Shown here: in pieces, positions 1 through 7,616 of the stretch
How the letters are laid out: each line of letters begins with the position of its first letter
How positions within the stretch are numbered: the stretch's first letter is position 1
NCBI RefSeq assembly: GCF_016863135.1
Contig: NZ_BOOH01000023.1
Coordinates: forward strand, 124,001-188,000
Length of the DNA stretch: 64,000 nucleotides
Origin: Planobispora longispora
GTDB taxonomy: Bacteria; Actinomycetota; Actinomycetes; Streptosporangiales; Streptosporangiaceae
Reading direction: 5' to 3'
Notes under the pieces: generated by a model
Told to the model about the DNA's origin: nothing
The model's database searches: none
The model's input: the letters and a program-made list of their open reading frames with translations, nothing else
Translations under genes and position numbers: made by a program

Positions 1-793
1 TGGGCCCGGTGACGGCGCGCGGCGCGTCGCGCAGGCCCTCCAGCGTCGCCAGGTCGGCCTCCGCCTGACCGCGCAGGACGGGCGAGGGCTCGTCGTAGAC
101 GCCCAGGCCGACCATCGTCAGCGTGTGCAGCGACGTCTCGTGGATGCTGCTGACCTGCCTCAGCTCGTCCTCGCGCCGCCGTCTCTCCACCATGAGCGCG
201 ATCCCGGCGTGCGCGCTCTCCCGCAGGAAGGCGTCGGCCGAGGCGGCGGAGCGGCGCAGCAGCGTCATCAGCACCGTGATCGCGAGGATCTGCACGAGGT
301 GGATCGCCAGGGTGCCGGTCACGTCGTGGGAGGGCGAGGCCAGCCGTACACCGGCCAGATACGCGCCGGCCACGGCCAGCCCGGCGGGGACGGAGATCTT
401 CGGCAGCCAGGTGGCCCCGGCGACGACGACGGTCATGGTGACCAGTCCCGCGATCCAGCTCGATCCCGTGTCGAGCGCCTCCCGCGCCACGAGGTGACGC
501 TGCGCGAGGCACAACACGACGGTGGTGGCCACATCAGCGGCCACCAGCCAGGACGGCAGCGGTTCCCGCCGCCAGGCGAGGCGGAGGAACAGCACGGTCC
601 ACGCGAGATCGACCGCCAGCATGGGCGCCAGCCACAGGGCGGAGACCGGCGGGACGGCGCCGAGCACCGCGGCGACGACCGCAACCAGGCCCACCGTGCC
701 CCGCGCGGCCGCGCCGGTACGCGCGACGGCCTTGTCCAGCTGCCTGGCCGCCGAGTCGTACCTCGTGGAACTCGTGGAACCGGGGTGAGCCAT
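1..793 (-). CDS. Membrane sensor histidine kinase-like protein, 3' end cut by window edge
   Basis: The reading frame opens at an ATG whose complement is 791-793 and runs off the left edge after about 264 codons. The visible part has an N-terminal cytoplasmic stretch of about 30 residues, several hydrophobic segments (roughly residues 30-180) and then a charged helical stretch (ERRRREDELRQ). This is followed by an HETSLHTL-like segment resembling the dimerisation and phosphoacceptor helix of actinobacterial LytS/MacS-type sensor kinases. The ATPase domain would lie outside the window. It is divergent from the PP2C-like gene at 1027, which suggests a shared regulatory region. The membrane topology is seen directly; the kinase call is inferred from the helix after the membrane part and is moderate. 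An ATP-binding protein without kinase activity is an alternative. Confidence 0.55.
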   Translation of the reverse strand, partial: MAHPGSTSSTRYDSAARQLDKAVARTGAAARGTVGLVAVVAAVLGAVPPVSALWLAPMLAVDLAWTVLFLRLAWRREPLPSWLVAADVATTVVLCLAQRHLVAREALDTGSSWIAGLVTMTVVVAGATWLPKISVPAGLAVAGAYLAGVRLASPSHDVTGTLAIHLVQILAITVLMTLLRRSAASADAFLRESAHAGIALMVERRRREDELRQVSSIHETSLHTLTMVGLGVYDEPSPVLRGQAEADLATLEGLRDAPRAVTGP

Positions 794-924
794 GTGCCGT
801 CCGCCCGCAATAAGAGCACAAGACGGGTTTCACCCTAACGCGTCCGACATGAATGGGCAGAGTGGGAAAAAAGAAACAGGAATGGATTTCCCTACACTCT
901 GGGCCGCCCACGGCCCCGCGGCAC

Positions 925-969
925 GACGGCTGATCGGCCGTCACCCCGGACGACGGCCGATCAGCCGTC
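925..969. promoter_or_regulatory. 18-bp perfect inverted repeat in divergent promoter region
   Basis: Arms 925-942 and 952-969 are exact reverse complements (core ACGGCTGATCGGCCGT) around a 9-nt loop. The repeat lies 58 bp before the PP2C-like gene start and between divergent genes. No T-run follows, so it may be an operator, an mRNA leader hairpin or an attenuator rather than a simple terminator. Confidence 0.6.
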
Positions 970-1026
970 AACCGCACCGCCTCGCGCGGGCGTGTACTGG
1001 GCTCGTGTCTCAGCGAGAGGGGAGCC

Positions 1027-1791
1027 ATGACCTTCATCGTGATCACGATCCTGATCGGCTGTCTGTCCACGATGGCGGTCTACGGCCGGCGCGGGCCCTG
1101 GCCGCCCGGCACGCCGGCGGCCCGGCCGCGGCTGGTGGTGGCGGGCGGCACGTACGAGGGCTCGCAGGGCCGCCCCTCCGACGTGTACGTCCTTCAGGAA
1201 CGACTGATCGCGGTGGCCGACGGCGGGGGCGCCACCCGGTTCGGCCACACCGCCGCAGCCCTGACCCTGGGCGCCGTCGTCGTCGCCCGTCCCCAGTACA
1301 CGGCGCGGCGGGAGCAGGACATGGAGGACTGCGTCCAGGAGGCGCACCGCGCCGTGCGCACCACCGCGCTGCGCAACCCCGCCGTGTCCGGCCTGATCAG
1401 CACCCTGGACATGGTCGTCCTCGACCCGGGCGAGAACCCGTTCCTGCGCTACGCCCACGTCGGCAACGGCGCGATCTGGCACTGCCCGAAAGGCGGGCGG
1501 CCGAGGTCGCTCACCACGCCGCACTCCTTCGAGGGCGGCCCGCCGCTGCGCGCGATCGGCCTGGAGTCCGACCTCGCCTCCGACCTCGGCACGGTGCCGC
1601 TCCACCCGGGTGACCGCGTCGCCATCGTCACCGACGGCGTGATCAGGGCCGTCGGCGCCGCGCGCCTGGCCGAGTTCTTCTCCCGGGGCGCGTCCCCCGC
1701 CGCCTGCCTGGACGGGCTGTACGACGAGCTGGCCGCCGCGGAGCCCAAGGACGACGCCACAGTGGTCATCGCGGACTTCGTCACCGTATGA
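1027..1791 (+). CDS. PP2C-family protein phosphatase-like protein with N-terminal membrane anchor
   Basis: The protein has 254 residues. Residues 1-20 form a hydrophobic segment that likely anchors it in the membrane. The rest fits the PP2C fold: VADGGGA (metal-binding Asp, around residue 64), STLDMVVLD, YAHVGNGAIW, IVTDGV and the C-terminal KDDATVVIADF, in the usual motif order. PP2C enzymes dephosphorylate Ser/Thr using two metal ions bound by Asp residues. Some motifs are degenerate: the usual Gly-Asp-Ser turn reads GNG. Activity may therefore be low or altered. The start ATG is preceded by GAGAGGGGAGCC, a good ribosome site. It sits beside a STAS gene at 1967 and a SpoIIE-type phosphatase at 6589, which suggests partner-switching signalling. 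The family call is fairly safe; the substrate is unknown. Confidence 0.75.
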   Translation: MTFIVITILIGCLSTMAVYGRRGPWPPGTPAARPRLVVAGGTYEGSQGRPSDVYVLQERLIAVADGGGATRFGHTAAALTLGAVVVARPQYTARREQDMEDCVQEAHRAVRTTALRNPAVSGLISTLDMVVLDPGENPFLRYAHVGNGAIWHCPKGGRPRSLTTPHSFEGGPPLRAIGLESDLASDLGTVPLHPGDRVAIVTDGVIRAVGAARLAEFFSRGASPAACLDGLYDELAAAEPKDDATVVIADFVTV

Positions 1792-1966
1792 CGTCGCCGC
1801 ACGACGTCCACCGCATGAGGAGGCGGCCGACATGAGCCGGGGAACAACTCCGCCCCCGAATGCGTCATATAGAGATAGTCACGTAGACGCCGCCGCAGCG
1901 CGGCGCACCACCACAGGATGCCGGGGCGCAAGGACGCCCGGCGTTCCCCTTGATAGGAGGTCCCGC

Positions 1967-2287
1967 GTGGGCCTGTCCGTGACCGTACACGGCAACTCCA
2001 CGATCCACCGGGTGACCGGCGACATCGACGTCTCCACCGCGCCCGCGCTCCGCACGCGCCTGCAGAACGCGCTGACCGCCGGCGGCGGGCTCCTCGTCGA
2101 CCTGTCCGGGGTGACGTTCATGGACGCCCGCGGCCTCGGCGCGCTCGTCGCCGTCAACAACAGGGCGCGCGAGCTCGGCGGCACCGTCCAGCTCATCGGC
2201 GTGCCCGTCGCGGTCCGCCGGCTGCTCAAGCTGACCGGGCTGAACCGCCTGCTTCTGGGCGCGGAACCCGTCCCGCTCTGCGCCTGA
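1967..2287 (+). CDS. STAS-domain anti-sigma factor antagonist with Ala at the phospho-acceptor position
   Basis: The protein has 106 residues and is a single STAS domain of the SpoIIAA/RsbV type. These proteins free a sigma factor by binding its anti-sigma kinase, and are usually switched off by phosphorylation of a Ser after a conserved Asp. Here the loop reads DLSGVTFMDARGLG: Asp53 is present but the next residue is Ala54, so the standard phospho-Ser is missing. The GTG start at 1967 is chosen because AGGAGG lies six bases upstream (1955-1960); the frame is open further upstream but without a ribosome site. It follows the PP2C-like gene by 175 bp and is closed by a hairpin that includes its stop codon. 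The family is secure; the partner anti-sigma factor is not visible. Confidence 0.85.
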   Translation: MGLSVTVHGNSTIHRVTGDIDVSTAPALRTRLQNALTAGGGLLVDLSGVTFMDARGLGALVAVNNRARELGGTVQLIGVPVAVRRLLKLTGLNRLLLGAEPVPLCA

Positions 2288-2310
2288 CGGGCGCGCACGC
2301 CCGTCAGGCG
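2281..2310. terminator. Bidirectional hairpin terminator between convergent genes
   Basis: A perfect 13-bp stem (2281-2293 CGCCTGACGGGCG with 2298-2310) surrounds a CGCA loop. It includes the TGA of the STAS gene and lies before the end of the convergent gene at 2333. There is no U-tract, as is common for actinobacterial terminators. Confidence 0.75.
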
Positions 2311-2332
2311 CGGAGCCCGGCGAGACGGACGA

Positions 2333-3256
2333 TCACCGCCGGATGGACACCACGTCGTACGGGGTCGTCGGCGTGGGCGTGGTGGTGAAGCGGGCGTTGG
2401 GCAGGTAGAGCCGGTCCCCGAACACCGCGACCGTGGTCGGCACGTCGAAGTCCGGGTCGGTCAGCCGTTCGACGACCCGGCCCGACGACCCGTCACGGCT
2501 GATCTTGATGACGGCCACGGTGTTGAGCCGGTTCTGCACCACGTACAGGGTGCGGCCGAGCAGCAGCAGCCCGTCCCCGTTGGCGAGCGTCTCCCCGCCC
2601 AGGTCCACCCGCGTGGCGGCGCCGGTGGCGGGGTCCACGCGGAACAGCGTGCCGGTGTTGGACTGCACGATGAGCAGCGACCTGCTGTCCGGCGTCTCGA
2701 CGATGCCGTTGGCGTTGGTGCCCGTGCCGTACACGATGTCCCCGGTGAGCGGGAGCGTCACCGCCTGGTCGGGCAGGGCGCCCCGGCGCCCGAGGGGCAG
2801 CCGGTACAGCACGGGGCTCCTCGAGTCGGTGAACCAGGCGGCGTCGCGGGTCAGGACGACGTCGTTGACGAAGGTCGTGCCGGTGGCGAGGGCGTAGGAC
2901 TTGATCACCTCGCCGGTCCGGACGTCGACGACCCGCGCGTCGCCGCCGGTGCCCCCGGCGACGAACAGCCGCCCGCGCCGGTCGGTCTTCATCCCGAGCG
3001 ACGGCGTCCCGGGTCCCTCGCTGACGATCCGGCCCTCGCCGGTCCTCAGGTCGGCGCGGTAGATGTCGCCGGTGGCGCGCGATCCGAAGTAGGCCACCGG
3101 GCCCGGGCCGATCGCGATCCCCTCCGGCTGGAACCCGTCGGGCAGCGGGAAGTTCTCCGGGAAGGGCGCCACGCCATCGGCCTGCGCGGGCGCGGCCACG
3201 CCCATGAGGGCGACAAGCAGCGTGAGCAGCGCGGTTGTAACGGCTCCTGGTCTCAT
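2333..3256 (-). CDS. Secreted SMP-30/NHL-like beta-propeller protein
   Basis: The protein has 307 residues. Residues 1-26 are a typical Sec signal peptide ending in APAQA, so it is exported. The mature part consists of repeated blade-like units with Gly-rich turns (EGIAIGPGPVAYFGSRATGDIYRADLRTGEG, here paraphrased in part; later LFRVDPATGAATRVDLGG), as in SMP-30/gluconolactonase/LRE-like and strictosidine-synthase-like propellers. Those families bind a divalent metal and include lactonases, but a clear set of catalytic acidic residues cannot be assigned by eye. No enzyme activity should therefore be assumed. It is monocistronic, convergent with the STAS gene, with a hairpin between them. Secretion and the fold are well supported; the substrate is unknown. 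Confidence 0.75.
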   Translation of the reverse strand: MRPGAVTTALLTLLVALMGVAAPAQADGVAPFPENFPLPDGFQPEGIAIGPGPVAYFGSRATGDIYRADLRTGEGRIVSEGPGTPSLGMKTDRRGRLFVAGGTGGDARVVDVRTGEVIKSYALATGTTFVNDVVLTRDAAWFTDSRSPVLYRLPLGRRGALPDQAVTLPLTGDIVYGTGTNANGIVETPDSRSLLIVQSNTGTLFRVDPATGAATRVDLGGETLANGDGLLLLGRTLYVVQNRLNTVAVIKISRDGSSGRVVERLTDPDFDVPTTVAVFGDRLYLPNARFTTTPTPTTPYDVVSIRR

Positions 3257-3368
3257 ACGATCACCATCCCCGTCCCCCCTGCGCCGGGAAAGATCTGAAT
3301 CCTCTCTCCCAGCACTTTCCCAGGATCCTGCGGAGCATCCGGCCGCCGCGTCAGACGCGGCCGGGACG

Positions 3369-3683
3369 TCAGACGGTGAGCCAGCGGTTGCGCGGGCGGA
3401 TGGCGCCGCGGTGGTACAGGGCCTGCGCGGCGCGGCGGGCCAGCAGGCCGAGCTGGTCGTCGGTCAGCGAGACCGGGGTGGCGGCCAGCTCCGCGCGGAG
3501 GATCCGGGTGACGTCCTCCAGGAGGGACGGATCGTCCGGACCCCGCGGGGCGGGCGCGATCTCGCCCCGGTGCAGGGACCGGTCCGCGGGGTCGACCGCC
3601 ACACCGCAGACCCAGCAGACCGTCTCGGCCTCCAGGGCGGAGTCGATGCGAGGACGATGGTTGAAGACGAACGTTACGGACAT
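3369..3683 (-). CDS. Hypothetical protein with a CxxC pair
   Basis: I do not recognise this 104-residue protein. It starts MSVTFVFNHRP, has one CWVC pair near residue 25 that could bind metal or be redox active, a Pro-rich middle and a helical C-terminal half (SLTDDQLGLLARRAAQALYHRG). ATG at 3683 is preferred because GAGG lies about ten bases upstream; a GTG nine bases earlier is also possible. It has no signal peptide or membrane segment. It lies between a secreted propeller gene and an acyl-CoA dehydrogenase gene, both on the same strand, with gaps above 110 bp, so no operon can be claimed. The coding call rests on the ribosome site and the strong third-position GC. Confidence 0.6.
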   Translation of the reverse strand: MSVTFVFNHRPRIDSALEAETVCWVCGVAVDPADRSLHRGEIAPAPRGPDDPSLLEDVTRILRAELAATPVSLTDDQLGLLARRAAQALYHRGAIRPRNRWLTV

Positions 3684-3799
3684 CTCGGTCACACCTCACC
3701 ATCAGGGTAACCGGGTCGCCCGGAAATCTCCCGGCCCGCGGCCGCGGACCGGACGTCCGCACCGGGCCGGGTCCCGGGCGGCCGCCCTGGACCGGAACC

Positions 3800-4954
3800 T
3801 CAGAGGCGGTCGTGCTTGGCGATGGCGCGGCCGATGACCAGGCGCTGGACCTGGTTGGTGCCCTCGACGATCTGCAGGACCTTGGCCTCGCGCATGTGAC
3901 GCTCGACCGGGAAGTCCTCCACGTAGCCGTAGCCGCCGAGCACCTGCACGGCGTCGGTGGTGACCTTCATGCACATGTCGGTGGCGAACAGCTTGGCCAT
4001 CGCCGCCTGCGTGCCGTACGGCCGCCCCGCGTCGCGGGCGCGGGCGGCGTCGAGGTAGAGGGCGCGCGCGGCGGCGATCTGGGTGGCCATGTCGGCCAGC
4101 ATGAAGCCGACGCCCTGGAAGTCGACGATGCGGGAGCCGAACTGGCGGCGCTCCTTGGCGTAGGAGGCGGCGGCGTCGAAGGCGGCCTGGGCCAGGCCGA
4201 CGGCGCAGGCGGCGATGCCGAGCCGGCCGCCGTCCAGGGCCGCCATCGCGATGCGGAAGCCCTCCCCCTCCGCGCCGATCAGCGCGTCCGGCGCGAGCCG
4301 TACCCCGTCGAAACGGACCTGGGCGGTCGGCGAGGACTTCATGCCCATCTTCCGCTCGGGCTCGCCGAAGGACAGCCCGTCGGCTCCGGCGGGCACGTGG
4401 AAGCAGGAGATGCCGCGGGCCCCGTCGGCGGAGGTGCGGGCCATGAGCGTGTAGAAGTCGGCGGCGCCGCCGTGCGTGATCCAGGCCTTCACCCCGTCCA
4501 CGGCGTAGCCGTCGGCGTCACGGACGGCCTTGGTGGTCAGGGCCGCGGCGTCGGACCCGGAGTGCGGCTCCGACAGGCAGTAGGCGCCCAGCAGCCGGCC
4601 GCCGAGCATCGCGGGCAGCAGGCTCTCGCGCTGCGCGTCCGTGCCGTAGGCGGCGACCGGGAAGCACGACAGCGTGTGCACCGACAGGCCGAGGCCGACC
4701 GCCAGCCAGCCCGCGGCGAGCTCCTCGATCACCTGCAGGTAGACCTCGTACGGCTGCGCCGCCCCGCCGTGCTCCTCGGGGTAGGGCAGGCCCAGCAGCC
4801 CGGCCGCGCCGAGAGTGGCGAACACCTCGCGCGGGAAACGCCCGGCGGACTCGTCGGCCGCCGCCCGGGGCGCGACCTCCTTGCCGATCAGGTCACGGAC
4901 CAGGTCCAGCAGGTCGTGGGCCTCGGGGGTCGGAAGGACACGCTCGACGGGCAT
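3800..4954 (-). CDS. Acyl-CoA dehydrogenase
   Basis: The protein has 384 residues, the usual length for a short- or medium-chain FAD-dependent acyl-CoA dehydrogenase, which introduces the 2,3-double bond in fatty acyl or amino-acid-derived acyl-CoA. Visible signatures are CLSEPHSGSDA (FAD/substrate region), AWITHGGAADFY, and the C-terminal VLGGYGYVEDFPVERHMRE followed by VEGTNQ, where the Glu is the expected catalytic base. ATG at 4954 is chosen: GGAG lies upstream and the protein then begins MPVERVLPTPEAHDLLDLVRD, like its family. An in-frame extension to 5017 lacks support. No electron-transfer flavoprotein or other beta-oxidation gene is adjacent, so the substrate cannot be predicted. The family assignment is very secure. 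Confidence 0.93.
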   Translation of the reverse strand: MPVERVLPTPEAHDLLDLVRDLIGKEVAPRAAADESAGRFPREVFATLGAAGLLGLPYPEEHGGAAQPYEVYLQVIEELAAGWLAVGLGLSVHTLSCFPVAAYGTDAQRESLLPAMLGGRLLGAYCLSEPHSGSDAAALTTKAVRDADGYAVDGVKAWITHGGAADFYTLMARTSADGARGISCFHVPAGADGLSFGEPERKMGMKSSPTAQVRFDGVRLAPDALIGAEGEGFRIAMAALDGGRLGIAACAVGLAQAAFDAAASYAKERRQFGSRIVDFQGVGFMLADMATQIAAARALYLDAARARDAGRPYGTQAAMAKLFATDMCMKVTTDAVQVLGGYGYVEDFPVERHMREAKVLQIVEGTNQVQRLVIGRAIAKHDRL

Positions 4955-5111
4955 CGCCGCACACTCCAGATCATGGCGTGGAACAAAGAGGACGGGGTGA
5001 CCGGGATCGCCGGTCACCCCGATTGTGGCATCCGACCCGATTGTGACATCTGCCAGACGTCGCGGGCGTCACGGAACGCTCTCGGGCGCTCCCCCGGAAC
5101 GGTCCGGGATC

Positions 5112-6227
5112 TCAGATGACGACGAGCTCCCGGGGACGGTGGTTGACCCGCTCGCCGCCGCCTTCGGTGCAGATCAGGATGTCCTCGATGCGGGCGCCGT
5201 GCGTTCCGGGCAGGTAGATTCCCGGCTCGACGGAGAAGGCGAAGCCCTCCTCCAGCGGCTCGGTGTTGCCCGCCACGATGTACGGCTCCTCGTGGCTCTC
5301 CAGGCCGATGCCGTGGCCGGTGCGGTGGATGAAGTACTCGCCGTACCCCTCGGCGGCGATCACCTCGCGGGCGGCGGCGTCGATCTCCTCGCACGGGACG
5401 CCGGGCCGCACGGCGGCGCAGGCGGCCTCCTGGGCGCGCTGGAGCACGTCGTAGTACTTCTGGAAGCCGGCCGGCGGCTCCCCGACCGAGTAGACCCGGG
5501 TGGAGTCGGAACGGTACCCGCTGGGCATCCGGCCGCCGATGTCGACCACCACCGGCTCACCGGCCTGGATGACGCGGTCGGACAGCTCGTGGTGCGGGCT
5601 GGCGCCGTTGGGCCCCGAGCCGACGATGACGAAGTCGACGGTCACGTGCCCGGCGGCGAGGATCGCCTCGGCGATGTCCGCGCCGACCTCGCGCTCGGTC
5701 CGCCCGGCCTTCAGGAGGTCGGGGACCTGCGCGTGGACGGCGTCGATCGCCGCGCCCGCCTCGCGCAGGGCGGCGATCTCGGCGGGACTCTTGCGCATGC
5801 GCAGCTCGCGCAGGACCGTGCCGGCCAGGACCTGCTCGGCGCCGGGGAGCGCGTCACGGAAGCGCAGCGACTGCATCGCCCACATCAGGTCGGCCAGCCC
5901 GACCTTGCCGACCTTGCCCAGGCGGGCCGCCACGACGGCGTAGGGGTCGTCGGTCTCGTCCCAGGCGACGAACTCGACGCCGAGCCGCGAGGCCGGGGAA
6001 TGCTCGGCCGCCGGCAGTTCCAGCCTCGGCACCATCATGAAGGCGTCGCCCCGCGCGGGCAGCACCAGGCAGGTGAGCCGCTCCAACGGCAGCGCCTCGT
6101 AGCCGGTGATGTAGCGCAGGTCGGGGCTGGGGGTGAGCAGCAGGGCGTCGAGCCCGGCGGCGGCGGTCGCCTCCTGGGCGGCGGCCAGGCGGGCGACGGG
6201 GTACAGGTCAGAGGACTCCTTTGTCAC
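5112..6227 (-). CDS. M24 family Xaa-Pro aminopeptidase-like metallopeptidase
   Basis: The protein has about 371 residues: an N-terminal creatinase/prolidase domain (residues 1-130) and a C-terminal pita-bread domain. The five metal ligands of M24 peptidases can be followed in order: Asp in VVVDIGG, Asp in YRSDSTR, His in HRTGHGIGLESHE, Glu in SVEPGIY and Glu in ARIEDIL. Such enzymes remove an N-terminal residue next to proline or cleave Xaa-Pro dipeptides in the cytoplasm. The GTG at 6227 is preferred because a TAGATT hexamer sits exactly seven bases upstream, the layout of a leaderless transcript; a TTG at 6236 is the alternative. It is monocistronic. The family is secure, the exact specificity is not. 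Confidence 0.9.
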   Translation of the reverse strand: MTKESSDLYPVARLAAAQEATAAAGLDALLLTPSPDLRYITGYEALPLERLTCLVLPARGDAFMMVPRLELPAAEHSPASRLGVEFVAWDETDDPYAVVAARLGKVGKVGLADLMWAMQSLRFRDALPGAEQVLAGTVLRELRMRKSPAEIAALREAGAAIDAVHAQVPDLLKAGRTEREVGADIAEAILAAGHVTVDFVIVGSGPNGASPHHELSDRVIQAGEPVVVDIGGRMPSGYRSDSTRVYSVGEPPAGFQKYYDVLQRAQEAACAAVRPGVPCEEIDAAAREVIAAEGYGEYFIHRTGHGIGLESHEEPYIVAGNTEPLEEGFAFSVEPGIYLPGTHGARIEDILICTEGGGERVNHRPRELVVI

Positions 6228-6234
6228 GTGGACC

Positions 6235-6240
6235 AATCTA
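6235..6240 (-). promoter_or_regulatory. Putative -10 box of a leaderless transcript for the M24 peptidase
   Basis: Reading the minus strand, TAGATT (matching TANNNT) is followed by exactly seven bases and then the GTG at 6227. This spacing places the transcription start at or next to the start codon. No convincing -35 box is visible. This is inference from spacing. Confidence 0.4.
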
Positions 6241-6526
6241 GTGCCGCGCCGACGGCTCCGGGATCACCATGAGCCGGACCGGTGATCCCGGGCGGGATCC
6301 CCAAGGGTTGGCAGTTGAGCGAACACGTCACTACACTCCGTGTAATGGCGCTCACGTTTTGTCGGCCGTCCCGCCGGCAGAGCGTCCGATCAGCCCGCAA
6401 TCCCTCCCGCCCCTCCCTCAGGACGGGACCACCACCCCCATAGGCGAGCCGCAGGCATCCTCCACCGGTATCCCGCTTCTCCGGCGTGCCGGCGGCCACG
6501 CCCCCCGGTACGAACGAGGAACGACC

Positions 6527-6592
6527 ATGCAGACCGTACGCCCGATCCTCCCCGGTCTGGCGATCGTGACATCCTCGGCGGTGGCCGGGTGA
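6527..6592 (+). CDS. Possible 21-codon leader peptide coupled to the SpoIIE-type phosphatase gene
   Basis: An ATG at 6527 has GAGGAA about seven bases upstream and opens a 21-codon frame (MQTVRPILPGLAIVTSSAVA, then Gly). Its TGA overlaps the GTG start of the next gene in the sequence GTGA. The peptide is mostly hydrophobic. The phosphatase gene itself lacks a clear ribosome site, so this small frame may deliver ribosomes by translational coupling. A chance small frame cannot be excluded. The 290 bases before it (6237-6526) hold no other gene that I can support. Confidence 0.4.
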   Translation: MQTVRPILPGLAIVTSSAVAG

Positions 6593-7479
6593 ACGGTCCG
6601 GTGCCGCCGGGCGCGGCCCGGACGATGCGGCGGCCCCACGACGAACCGGGCGAGCCCGTCCCCGCCGAGAACGTCCTCCTCAACGCCCGCCTCGCCCTGG
6701 CCGAGCAGACCGCCTCGGACTCCCGGCGCATGCTGCTGGAGGTCAGCGAGCAGGCCGCCGCGGAGCGGAACGTGAGCGCCGCGCTGCGCGACGCGATCAT
6801 CCCCGGCGCGGGCGCCCACGTCGACCTGCCCCACGCGCGGGTCATGGCGCGCTACGTCCCGGCGGGGGCCGGGGCCGGTCTGGGCGGCGACTGGTACGAC
6901 GCCGGTTCCCTGCCCGACGGCCGGGCGGTGCTGGCCATCGGCGACGTGGCCGGGCACGGTCTGCCCGCGCTCGCCCGGATGGCCCAGCTCAGGCACGCGC
7001 TCGCCGGGCTCGCCATGAGCGGCGCGCCTCCCGGCCGGCTGCTGTCCTGGCTCGACGACCTGGTCGTGCACCGGATGCCCGAGACGACCGCGACCGCGAT
7101 CGTCGGCCACCTCGACCCGGACACCTCCGTGTTCACCTGGGGGCAGGCCGGGCACCCCGCGCCGATCCTGGTCCGCGACGGGACCGCCACCCGGCTCGCC
7201 CCGCCGCAGGGGGTGCTGCTCGGGGTCGGCGCGGGCCTGCCGTACGAACCGGCCGAGGTGCGCCTGCGGGAGGGCGACCTGCTGCTGCTGTTCACCGACG
7301 GTCTGGTGGAGCGGCGCGGCCGCGACATCGACGAGGGGGTCGCGCTGGCTCTGGAGGCGGCGGCCCGGCTGCCCCGCGGCGGCGGCCTGGACGCCGGGCT
7401 GAACCAGATGATCGAGGCCGTGTGCGGAAGCGCCCCCGAGGACGACGTGTGCCTGCTCTCGGTCGAGATCCTCGGCTGA
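6589..7479 (+). CDS. SpoIIE/RsbU-type PP2C serine phosphatase
   Basis: The protein has 296 residues: an N-terminal helical, probably coiled-coil stretch (residues 25-70, rich in Glu, Ala and Leu) and a SpoIIE/RsbU-type PP2C domain. Motifs in order are LGGDWYDA, AIGDVAGHG, GQAGHPAP, LFTDGLVE and EDDVCLL, covering the metal-binding Asp residues. Enzymes of this group dephosphorylate STAS anti-sigma antagonists and so activate alternative sigma factors. No PAS, GAF or membrane sensor domain is fused, so input may come through the helical N-terminus. The GTG start overlaps the stop of a 21-codon frame. The STAS gene at 1967, which lacks the usual Ser, is not an obvious substrate. The family is secure, the partner unknown. 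Confidence 0.88.
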   Translation: MNGPVPPGAARTMRRPHDEPGEPVPAENVLLNARLALAEQTASDSRRMLLEVSEQAAAERNVSAALRDAIIPGAGAHVDLPHARVMARYVPAGAGAGLGGDWYDAGSLPDGRAVLAIGDVAGHGLPALARMAQLRHALAGLAMSGAPPGRLLSWLDDLVVHRMPETTATAIVGHLDPDTSVFTWGQAGHPAPILVRDGTATRLAPPQGVLLGVGAGLPYEPAEVRLREGDLLLLFTDGLVERRGRDIDEGVALALEAAARLPRGGGLDAGLNQMIEAVCGSAPEDDVCLLSVEILG

Positions 7480-7485
7480 CGGCCG

Positions 7486-7572
7486 CCGGGCGCCAGGGTC
7501 TCGGCGGGGGGCGTTCAGCTCCACCGGGCGCCAGGGTCTCGGCGGGGGACGTCCGGCTCCGCCGGGCGTTGC
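7486..7572. repeat. Two-and-a-fraction copies of a 38-bp tandem repeat
   Basis: CCGGGCGCCAGGGTCTCGGC begins at 7486 and again at 7524; 25 bp are identical and the remaining 13 bp of each unit are similar. A third copy starts at 7562 and decays. The repeat fills the gap between the phosphatase and exonuclease genes and its role is unknown. Confidence 0.8.
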
Positions 7573-7616
7573 GATCGGCGCGCGGATTGTCGGCGTCGCT
7601 TGGTTGAATGGGGGTC

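Noticed and set aside
6269-6592. 107-codon plus-strand frame before the SpoIIE-type phosphatase
   Set aside because: Only its last 21 codons have a ribosome site; the rest shows no protein-like pattern.
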